Below, one piece after another: positions 56,641-64,000 of a stretch of DNA of 64,000 bases. Position numbers and translations under genes: made by a program. This DNA is from Streptacidiphilus sp. P02-A3a (GTDB lineage Bacteria; Actinomycetota; Actinomycetes; Streptomycetales; Streptomycetaceae), in the NCBI RefSeq assembly GCF_014084105.1, contig NZ_CP048289.1, positions 5,093,922 to 5,157,921 on the forward strand, given 5' to 3'. The stretch's first letter is position 1. Every line of letters starts with the position of its first letter. A model generated the notes under the pieces. It saw only the letters and a list, made by a program, of their open reading frames with translations, was not told the origin of the DNA and did not search any database.

Positions 56641-59600
56641 ATGGCCGCCCGCCCCGAGAAGCCCGAACTCGCGCCCCGCACACCGCAGGCCGGGAGCACC
56701 GCCGGGCCGCCGGAGCACGGCGCAACCCGGTCGGGGGGCTACCCGACGCTCGGTGAGCTGTTCGCCGCCTGGGTGGCCCGCACCCCGGACGCGCCCGCGA
56801 TCACCGACGGCCGCCGCGGTTGGACCTACCGGGAGCTGGCGTCCCGGGTCGACCTGCTGGCCGGTCACCTGGTGCGGCTCGGTGCCGGTCCCGACCGCAC
56901 CGTGGCGCTGGTCCTGCCGCGCTCGCTGGAGCTGATCGCGGCGGAGCTGGCGGTCGCGCGGGCGGGCGCCGCCTTCCTGCCGGTGGACCCGGCCTATCCC
57001 GCCGAGCGCCGGGCGCTGATGCTCACCGACGCCGCCCCCGCGGTGACCCTGGACGACCTGGCCCAGGTCCGCCGACTCCTGGAGGGGACCGGCACGGACG
57101 CCGCTCCCCCGGCCCCGGCGGTCGGCCCCGACCACACCGCGTACGTGATCTACACCTCCGGTTCCACCGGGACACCGAAGGGCGTGGCGGTCACCCACCG
57201 CGGCATCGGCGGGTTCACCGGGGCCGCCATCGAACGCTACGCGGTGCGCCCCGGCGACCGGGTGCTCCAGTTCTCCTCACCCAGCTTCGACGCCTCCGTC
57301 CTGGAGCTCTTCATCTCGGTGCTGTCCGGCGCCACCCTCGTGGTCCCGCCGGACGGCCCCTGGCTGGGCGAGGAACTCGCCGCCGTCCTGGAGCAGCACC
57401 GGATCACCCACTCGCTCATCCCGCCCGCGGCGCTGGCGACGCTCCCGGCACCGGCCGCGGGCGCGCCGGACCCGCTGCGCACGCTGATCGTCGGCGCCGA
57501 GGCCTGCCCGGCCGGTCTGGTCGACCGCTGGGCGCCCGGCCGACGCATGATCAACTCCTATGGTCCGACCGAGGCCACCATCGTCGCCACCTGGACCGGG
57601 CCGCTGTCGGCCGGCAGCGGCACGCCGACGATCGGCAGCGCGTTACCGCACACCCAGGTGTACGTCCTCGACGCCGCGATGCGTCCGCTGCCGCCCGGCG
57701 CCGACGGCGAGCTGTTCATCGGCGGCGACGGTGTGGCCCGGGGCTACCTGAACCGCGCGGGCCTGACCGCCGCCCGCTTCGTCGCCGACCCCTTCGGGCC
57801 GCCCGGTGCCCGGCTCTACCGCACCGGCGACCGGGCGCGCTGGACCGCCGACGGAACGCTGGAGTTCCTCGGCCGACTGGACCGGCAGGTGAAGCTCCGC
57901 GGCTTCCGGATCGAACCGGGGGAGATCGAGGCCGCGTTGCGGCAGCATCCGGACGTCGGCGAGGCCGTGGTCGTGGTCCGCGAGGACGAACCGGGCCGGG
58001 AACGCCTGGTCGGCTACGTCACCCCGGCCGCCCCGGAGCGGGTGCCGGACCCGGCGGCGCTGCGCGCGGCGGCGGCCGAGGCGCTGCCCGCGCACCTGGT
58101 GCCGTCCGTCGTGGTGGTGCTGGACGCGCTGCCGCTGACCGCCCAGCACAAGATCGACCGGCGGGCGCTGCCCGCGCCGGTCCGCCCGGCCGCGCCCGAA
58201 CGGACCGAGCCGCTGACCGCGCGCGAGCGCGCGCTGGCCGGGATCTGGGCCGAGGTCCTCGGCGCGGACGCGGTCGGGGCGACCGACGACTTCTTCGACC
58301 TGGGCGGCGACTCGATCCTGGCCGCCCGGATCCTCGCCCGGATCCGGGCGGAACTGGGCGTCAGGATCACCCTCCGGGACGTCTTCACCGCGCGCTCGGT
58401 CGCCGGGCTGGCCCCGCTGCTGGGCGAAACGGCCGAACCGGCCGAACCGATCCCGGCCGCCCCGCGCACGGGGCCGCTGCCGCTGTCCAGCGCCCAACGG
58501 CGGCTGTGGTTCCTGGACGACCTCAACCCCGGCACCAGCGAGTACAACACCGGGGTGGCCCTGCGGCTGCGCGGCCCGGCCGACCCCGAGGCGCTGCGCC
58601 GGGCCCTGCGGCGGCTCGCGGCCCGGCACGACTCGCTGCGCACCACCTTCACCACGGTCGACGGCCGGGGCGGGCAGCGGGTGGCCGCGACGGCCGCGCT
58701 GCCGCTGCGCACGGCCGACCTGGGCGCGCTGCCCCCGGCCGAGCGCGCCGAGGCCGCCGAGCGGCTGCTGACCGACGAACTCAGCCGCCGGTACGACCTG
58801 CGGGAGGGGCCGCTCACCCGGGCGCTGCTGGTCCGCCTCGCCGACGAGGAGCACCTGCTGCTGCTGGGGCAGCACCACATCGTCACCGACGGCTGGTCGG
58901 TGGGCGTCCTCACCCGCGAACTGGCCGCGCTCTACCGCGCGGAGGCCACCGGCGAGCCGGACGGGCTGACCGCCCCGGCCGTGCAGTACCCCGACTTCGC
59001 GGTGTGGGAGCAGCGCAGCCGGAGCACCGACGCCGGGGACCTCGACTACTGGCGGCGGCAGTTGTCCGAGCTGCCGCGGTTGCGGCTGCCGGTCGACCGG
59101 CCCCGCCCGGCGATCCGCACCAGCTCCGGCGCGGCGCACCGGCACCACCTCCCGGCCGAGTTGCTGGACCGGCTGCGGCAGCTCGCCGCCGGACGCGGGG
59201 CGACCCTGTTCACCCTGTTCGCCGGGGTGTCCGCGCTGCTGTTCGCGCGCTACTCCGGCCAGCGGGACGTGGTCTTCGGCACGGTCACCAACGGACGCGA
59301 CCGCGCGGACCTGGAGCAGGTGACCGGCTTCTTCGCCAACACGGTGGTGCTGCGCGGCGACGTGGACGAGGCGCTGACCGTCGACCGCTTCATCGAGGGC
59401 ATGCGGGCGACCGTGCTGGACGCGTTCGTCCACGCCGGGGTGCCGTTCGACCGGCTGGTCGAGGAGTTGGCCCCGCGCCGGGATCCCGGCCGCACCCCGC
59501 TGGTCCAGGCGCTGGTCGTGCAGCAGCAGCCCGGCGCGGCCCTGCCGAGCGCGGGCGGCGTGCGGTTCGAGGACCATCCGCTGCCCCGCCCGGCGGCCCG

Positions 59601-62600
59601 CTTCGACCTGGTCCTGGAGTTCGCGCCGGAGGCCGCGGGCGGCTGCGAACTGACGGTCGAGTACAACACCGACCTGTTCGACGCCGCGACGGTGGCCCGG
59701 CTCTCCGGTCACCTGCACCGGCTGCTGGCGGGGATGGCGGCCGGACCCGGGCGGACGCTCGCCGAGTTGCCCCTGCTCTCCGACGACGAGGGGCGGGCGC
59801 TGCTCGACGCCTGGAACCAGCCCGCCCGCGCCGGGCGGGACACCCCGGACGGGGTCCGGCTGGACCACGCGGAGCTGAACCGGCGCGCCGCGGCGGCCGG
59901 GGTCACCGAGCCGACCCGGGTCTACCTGCTCGACCGCGCGCTGCGCCCGCAACCCCCGGGCGCGGCAGGCGAGTTGTACCTGGCGGGGAGCGGCCCGGCG
60001 GATGGCGACCCGGGGCGGGCCGGGCTGACCGCGTCCCGGTTCGTCGCCGACCCGTTCGGCGCGCCCGGAGCCCGCATGTACCGCACCGGCGACCTGGTGC
60101 GCTGGAGCGCCGAGCACGGCCTGGAGTTCCTGGGCCGGGTCGACCAGCGGGCCGGGGCGCGGGGGCCCGGCCGGGAACGGCTTCCCGAGCCGGGGCCGAG
60201 CGGGCGCACCGCCCGCCACGTCGCCCCGCGCACCCCCACCGAGCAGCTGCTGGCCGCCGTCCTGGCCGAGGTGCTGCGGGTGGACCGGGTGGGCGCCGAC
60301 GACAACTTCTTCGAGCTCGGCGGCGACTCCATCCTGAGCATCCAGGTGGTGGCCCGCGCCCGGCAGGCCGGTCTGTCGGTGACCTCCCGGGACGTCTACC
60401 AGCACCAGACCGTGGCCGCGCTGGCCCGGTGCGCGGACGCCGCCGGAGGTCCGCCGCCGACCGCCGCCGCCACGGTGGCCGCCACCGGCGCGAGCCCGCT
60501 GACGCCCATCCAGCGCTGGTGGTTCGACCGCGCGGCCGGGCGGGCCGGTCACTTCGCCCAGACGCTCTCGATGCTGCTGCCCGAGGACCTGGATCCGGCG
60601 GCGCTGGAGCAGGCCCTGAACGACCTGGTCGGCCACCACGACGCGCTGCGCTCCGACTTCCGGGGCGCGGGGCTCCCGAACCCGGACAGTGCCGCGGACG
60701 CGCGCTGGCAGGTCGCCGACCGGGCGCCCCGGACGGTCCTGGCCCGGCACACCGGTCCGGACACCGACACCCCGCACCTGGGCCCGTTCGAGCTGGACCA
60801 CGGGCCGCTGCTGCGCGCGGTGCTGCACGACCGCGGCCCCGGCCGACCGCCGGTGCTGCACCTGGCCGTGCACCACCTGGTGGTGGACGGGGTCTCCTGG
60901 CGGGTGCTGCTGGAGGACCTCGACCGGGCCTACCGGACCCGCCGCGACGGCGGCGACGGGGCGGGCGCGCTGCCCGCGAAGTCCTCGCCGCTGCGGCAGT
61001 GGGCGCTGCGGCTGCGCGCGCACGCCGCCGAGGGCGGTTTCGACGAGGAGCTGCGGTACTGGTCGCAGGCGGTCCCGGACTGCCCCGACCCGTTCCCGGC
61101 CGACCTGCCCGACGGCGCCGACAGCTACGCCTCGGCCCGCTCGGTGACCGTGCGGCTGAGCCCCGGGGACACCTCGCTGCTGCTGCGCACCCTGCCCGAC
61201 ACCTACCGCACCCAGGTCAACGACGTGCTGCTGAGCGCCCTCGGCCGGGCGCTGTGCGCGTCGAGCGGGCAGCCGCGGGTGCTGGTGGACGTCGAGGGGC
61301 ACGGCCGCGAGGAGGTCTTCGCGGACCTCGACCTCAGCCGTACCGTCGGCTGGTTCACCACCCGCCACCCGGTCGCGCTGGCCGTGCCCGCGCGGGCGGA
61401 CTGGGACACGGTGCTCAAGCAGGTCAAGGAGCAGCTCCGGGCCGTCCCCGGGCACGGCCTGGGGTACGAGGTGCTGCGCTCGCTGGGCCGCTTCGGGCCC
61501 GCCGACCGCGGCACCGGCGCGCGGATCAGCTTCAACTACCTGGGGCGGATGGCGTTCCCGGACGCCCCGGACGGGCTGGCCCGGGGCACCTTCCGGCCGC
61601 TGGGGCTGGACGCCGACCCGCTGGCGGAGCGCCCGCACCCGCTGGAGGTGGTCGGTCGACTCGACGGCGACGCGCTGGAGTTCACCTGGTTCTACGCCGA
61701 CCGGCGGTACCACGAGAGCACCGTCCGGGCGCTGGCCGAGGGCTTCGCCGACGCGCTGGCCGACCTCGCCCGGCACGCGGCGCGGCCGGACGCCGCCGGG
61801 CGCACGCCGTCCGACTTCCCGCTGGCCGGGCTCGACCAGGCGGCCGTGGACCGGGTCGTGGGCCGGGAGCCGGCCACCGTCGAGGACGTGCTGCCGCTGA
61901 CCCCGACCCAAGCCGGGATGCTCTTCCACGGCCTCTCCCAGGAGGACAGCGGCGTCTACGTCCAGCAGCTGGGCTTCGTGCTGGAGGGCGTCCCGGACCC
62001 GGACGTGCTGGCGGCCGCCTGGCAGCGGGTGACCGACCGCACCGGGGTGCTGCGCGCCCGGGTCGCCTGGCAGGACGTGCCCGAGCCGCTGCTGGTGGTC
62101 CAGCGCCGGGCGACCGTGCCGGTCACCCGGCTGGACTGGCGCGACCTGCCCGAGGACGTCCGCCGCGCCCGCCTGGGCGACCTGCTGGACCGCGACCGCG
62201 CGCGCGGCGTCGACCTGGCGCGGGCCCCGCTGCAACGCCTGGCGCTGGCCCGGGTCTCCGACACCGCCGTCCAGGTGGTGTGGACCTTCCACCACCTGGT
62301 GCTGGACGGCTGGAGCCTGTTCCAGGTGCTGTCGGACGTCTTCACCGCCCACCGCGCCCTGTCCGCGCACGGACCGGACGCCCCGGTCGCCCTGCCGGAC
62401 CGCCGCCCCTACCGCGACTACCTGGCCTGGCTGGGCGGCCGCGACTGGGCCCGCGCCGAAGGGCACTGGCGGGACCGGCTCTCCGGGCTGGCCGAGGCCA
62501 CCCCGCTGCCCTGGGACCGCGAGCCGCGGGAGACCCACCGCGCGGAGTCCAGCCAGGCGGTCCGGGCGACCGTGCCCGCCGCCGCCACCCGGGCGCTGGA

Positions 62601-64000
62601 GCAGCTCGCCCGGACCTCGGGGCTGACCCTGAACACCCTGGTCCAGGGCGCGTGGGCACTGCTGCTCGGGCGTCAGGCGGGCCTGGACGAGGTGGTGTTC
62701 GGCACCACCGTGTCCGGGCGGCCGGCCGAGCTGCCCGGCTCCGAGGCGATGACCGGCCTGTTCATCACGACCCTGCCCACCCGCACCACCATCGCGGGCG
62801 ACGGCACCCTGCTGGACTGGCTCCGTCGGTTGCAGCACGAGCAGAGCGAGGACCGGCGCTTCGACTACGTGCCGCTCACCCGGATCCGGACGTTCACCGG
62901 CCTGCCCGAGCGGGTCGCGCTGTTCGACAGCATCGTCGTCTTCGAGAACTACCCGGTGGACGACGACCTGGCCGCCGCCCACGGTCTGGGCCTGAGCGGC
63001 CTGGACGGCATCGAGACCACCAACTACCCGCTGAGCCTGGTCGCCTACCCGGGTCCGGAGCTGGACCTGCGGCTCTGCTACGACCCGGAGCTGTTCGACG
63101 CCGCCACCGTGCGGCGGATGGCCGGGCAGCTCACCGTACTGCTCGCGGGCATGCCCGAGGGCGGGCAACTCCCGCCCGCGCGGCTGCCGTCGCTCACCGC
63201 CGACGGCCGCGCGCGGGTGCTCCACGGCTGGAACGACACCGCCGTCGACCTCCCCGAGCGCAGCGTCGCCGAGCTCTTCGCCGAGCAGGTGCGCCGCACT
63301 CCCGACGCGACCGCCCTGGAGGCCGGTGCCGAGCGGGTCAGCTACCGGGAGCTGGACGCCCGCGCCGCCGCCCTGGCCGACCGGCTGCTGGCGCTCGGGG
63401 TCCGGGTGGAGCGGCCGGTCGGGGTGCTGCTGAACCGTTCCGTCGGGCTGATCGAGGCGCAGCTGGCACTGGTCCGCACCGGCGGGGTGTACCTGCCGCT
63501 GGACGGCCGGGCGCCCCGGGAGCGGCTGCGCCGGATGCTCGCCGAGACCGGCGCGGAGCTGCTGCTCACCGACGCGCGGTGGGCGGAGACCGCGGAGGCC
63601 CTGCTCCCCGGCCGGGTGCTGCGGCTCGACGGCCCGCTGCCCGCGCCCCGGCCCGGAGCGGCCCCGGCCGCCCCGGCGGTGCATCCCGACAACCTCCAGT
63701 ACCTGATGTTCACCTCGGGCTCCACCGGCGTCCCCAAGGGCGTCGCGGTGCGCCAGCGCGACGTCGCCGCGCTCGCCCGGGACCGGGCCTTCAGCGGCCA
63801 CGACCGGGTGCTGGTGCACTCCCCGCACGCCTTCGACGCCGCCACCTACGAGGTGTGGGTGCCGCTGCTGCGCGGCGGCACCGCCGTGCTGGCCCCGCCG
63901 ACGGAGCTGGACGCCGCCGTGGTCCGCCGCGCCGTCACCGAGCAGGGCGTGCGCTGCCTGTGGCTGACCGTCGGCCTGTTCCGGCTGCTCGCCCAGGAGG
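56641..64000 (+). CDS. Nonribosomal peptide synthetase, A-T-C-(A remnant)-T-E-C-A, incomplete at window end
   Basis: The frame stays open from ATG 56641 (GGAAGGA at eight bases) to the window edge: 2453 residues. Domains: A1 about 33-520 (YTSGSTGTPKG, NSYGPTEAT, YRTGDRARW), T1 about 530-600 (GGDSILAAR), C 610-1050 (HHIVTDGWS), A remnant about 1054-1198, T2 1200-1265 (GGDSILSIQ), E 1280-1740 (HHLVVDGVSW, EGHGRE, NYLGR), C 1745-2180 (LTPTQAGMLFH, HHLVLDGWS; follows an E domain, so accepts a D-residue), A3 from about 2200. A1 starts the line without a C domain. Readable A1 pocket residues (GrsA numbering) are about D-A-L-L-I-G-S-I-V, hydrophobic; A3 begins D-A-Y-W. One TTA codon at 57643-57645. 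Confidence 0.95.
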   Translation, partial: MAARPEKPELAPRTPQAGSTAGPPEHGATRSGGYPTLGELFAAWVARTPDAPAITDGRRGWTYRELASRVDLLAGHLVRLGAGPDRTVALVLPRSLELIAAELAVARAGAAFLPVDPAYPAERRALMLTDAAPAVTLDDLAQVRRLLEGTGTDAAPPAPAVGPDHTAYVIYTSGSTGTPKGVAVTHRGIGGFTGAAIERYAVRPGDRVLQFSSPSFDASVLELFISVLSGATLVVPPDGPWLGEELAAVLEQHRITHSLIPPAALATLPAPAAGAPDPLRTLIVGAEACPAGLVDRWAPGRRMINSYGPTEATIVATWTGPLSAGSGTPTIGSALPHTQVYVLDAAMRPLPPGADGELFIGGDGVARGYLNRAGLTAARFVADPFGPPGARLYRTGDRARWTADGTLEFLGRLDRQVKLRGFRIEPGEIEAALRQHPDVGEAVVVVREDEPGRERLVGYVTPAAPERVPDPAALRAAAAEALPAHLVPSVVVVLDALPLTAQHKIDRRALPAPVRPAAPERTEPLTARERALAGIWAEVLGADAVGATDDFFDLGGDSILAARILARIRAELGVRITLRDVFTARSVAGLAPLLGETAEPAEPIPAAPRTGPLPLSSAQRRLWFLDDLNPGTSEYNTGVALRLRGPADPEALRRALRRLAARHDSLRTTFTTVDGRGGQRVAATAALPLRTADLGALPPAERAEAAERLLTDELSRRYDLREGPLTRALLVRLADEEHLLLLGQHHIVTDGWSVGVLTRELAALYRAEATGEPDGLTAPAVQYPDFAVWEQRSRSTDAGDLDYWRRQLSELPRLRLPVDRPRPAIRTSSGAAHRHHLPAELLDRLRQLAAGRGATLFTLFAGVSALLFARYSGQRDVVFGTVTNGRDRADLEQVTGFFANTVVLRGDVDEALTVDRFIEGMRATVLDAFVHAGVPFDRLVEELAPRRDPGRTPLVQALVVQQQPGAALPSAGGVRFEDHPLPRPAARFDLVLEFAPEAAGGCELTVEYNTDLFDAATVARLSGHLHRLLAGMAAGPGRTLAELPLLSDDEGRALLDAWNQPARAGRDTPDGVRLDHAELNRRAAAAGVTEPTRVYLLDRALRPQPPGAAGELYLAGSGPADGDPGRAGLTASRFVADPFGAPGARMYRTGDLVRWSAEHGLEFLGRVDQRAGARGPGRERLPEPGPSGRTARHVAPRTPTEQLLAAVLAEVLRVDRVGADDNFFELGGDSILSIQVVARARQAGLSVTSRDVYQHQTVAALARCADAAGGPPPTAAATVAATGASPLTPIQRWWFDRAAGRAGHFAQTLSMLLPEDLDPAALEQALNDLVGHHDALRSDFRGAGLPNPDSAADARWQVADRAPRTVLARHTGPDTDTPHLGPFELDHGPLLRAVLHDRGPGRPPVLHLAVHHLVVDGVSWRVLLEDLDRAYRTRRDGGDGAGALPAKSSPLRQWALRLRAHAAEGGFDEELRYWSQAVPDCPDPFPADLPDGADSYASARSVTVRLSPGDTSLLLRTLPDTYRTQVNDVLLSALGRALCASSGQPRVLVDVEGHGREEVFADLDLSRTVGWFTTRHPVALAVPARADWDTVLKQVKEQLRAVPGHGLGYEVLRSLGRFGPADRGTGARISFNYLGRMAFPDAPDGLARGTFRPLGLDADPLAERPHPLEVVGRLDGDALEFTWFYADRRYHESTVRALAEGFADALADLARHAARPDAAGRTPSDFPLAGLDQAAVDRVVGREPATVEDVLPLTPTQAGMLFHGLSQEDSGVYVQQLGFVLEGVPDPDVLAAAWQRVTDRTGVLRARVAWQDVPEPLLVVQRRATVPVTRLDWRDLPEDVRRARLGDLLDRDRARGVDLARAPLQRLALARVSDTAVQVVWTFHHLVLDGWSLFQVLSDVFTAHRALSAHGPDAPVALPDRRPYRDYLAWLGGRDWARAEGHWRDRLSGLAEATPLPWDREPRETHRAESSQAVRATVPAAATRALEQLARTSGLTLNTLVQGAWALLLGRQAGLDEVVFGTTVSGRPAELPGSEAMTGLFITTLPTRTTIAGDGTLLDWLRRLQHEQSEDRRFDYVPLTRIRTFTGLPERVALFDSIVVFENYPVDDDLAAAHGLGLSGLDGIETTNYPLSLVAYPGPELDLRLCYDPELFDAATVRRMAGQLTVLLAGMPEGGQLPPARLPSLTADGRARVLHGWNDTAVDLPERSVAELFAEQVRRTPDATALEAGAERVSYRELDARAAALADRLLALGVRVERPVGVLLNRSVGLIEAQLALVRTGGVYLPLDGRAPRERLRRMLAETGAELLLTDARWAETAEALLPGRVLRLDGPLPAPRPGAAPAAPAVHPDNLQYLMFTSGSTGVPKGVAVRQRDVAALARDRAFSGHDRVLVHSPHAFDAATYEVWVPLLRGGTAVLAPPTELDAAVVRRAVTEQGVRCLWLTVGLFRLLAQE
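59800..60235 (+). other. Adenylation-domain remnant (module 2) inside the NRPS
   Basis: Between C and T2 only about 145 residues of an A domain remain: the N-terminal LLDAWNQP and VRLDHAELNRRAAAAGV, then directly VYLLDRALRPQPPGAAGELYLAGSGPADG, GLTASRFVADPFG and MYRTGDLVRWSAEHGLEFLGRVDQ, then RTARHVAPRTPTEQLLA. Core motifs A2-A5 (ATP and substrate pocket) and A9-A10 (catalytic Lys) are missing, and A8 is cut. The reading frame is kept and both neighbours (C and T) are intact. Confidence 0.9.

Noticed and set aside
57643..63828. 2061-residue open frame on the minus strand
   Set aside because: It is the antisense shadow of the NRPS; the plus strand has all A, T, C and E motifs in one frame and third-position GC bias.

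Overview
The window is about 70% G+C, uses GTG, TTG and probably CTG starts, has many ATGA/GTGA stop-start overlaps and a few rare TTA codons, and is rich in SigB/SigF-type sigma factors, SpoIIE phosphatases and anti-sigma kinases. This points to a streptomycete-type actinomycete (Streptomyces, Kitasatospora or Streptacidiphilus). No rRNA, tRNA, CRISPR array, transposase or integrase was recognised.

Layout. (1) 1-3747: stress-signalling block: end of a receiver-domain protein, a receiver-SpoIIE phosphatase, then two MEDS-domain proteins ending in a STAS domain and in a histidine-kinase-like ATPase. (2) 3926-18605: specialised-metabolite tailoring cluster: carbamoyltransferase, two methyltransferases, two P450s, Rieske oxygenase and VOC protein on the plus strand; NDP-hexose 2,3-dehydratase and a 4-ketoreductase-like SDR on the minus strand; then glycosyltransferase, pyruvyl-transferase-like enzyme, Gfo/Idh/MocA reductase and a small unknown protein. 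It has sugar-making and decorating genes but no recognisable scaffold synthase in the window. (3) 18714-22484: SDR-DUF2867 protein, small membrane protein, patatin and acyltransferase. (4) 22494-36108: GlgX and a dense stress/osmotic regulon (two near-identical SigF-type sigma factors with matching upstream promoter-like motifs, MscS channel, anti-sigma kinases, STAS antagonist, ANTAR-GAF-PAS-SpoIIE phosphatase, large HAMP-array hybrid kinase). (5) 36388-46670: metabolic and housekeeping genes: MFS transporter, FlK-like thioesterase, FAD-SLDH/GMC dehydrogenase pair, ADC-like protein, DinB, SDR, long-form GAPDH, Smr protein, and two clear pseudogenes. (6) 46771-54441: HelR-type RNA-polymerase-protecting helicase behind a rifamycin-associated element, YihY membrane protein, phosphoketolase, and a MerR/old-yellow-enzyme pair. 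(7) 54442-64000: start of a nonribosomal peptide cluster: a SurE-like penicillin-binding-protein-type thioesterase with four TTA codons, then an NRPS running off the window (A-T-C-[A remnant]-T-E-C-A).

The most unusual items are the NRPS module whose adenylation domain is reduced to about 145 residues between intact C and T-E domains, the scaffold-less glycoside tailoring cluster, the paired sigma-factor promoter motifs, and the RAE-helR locus. Decayed genes at 38.4 and 42.1 kb, like the A-domain remnant, carry several internal deletions, a shared style of decay.
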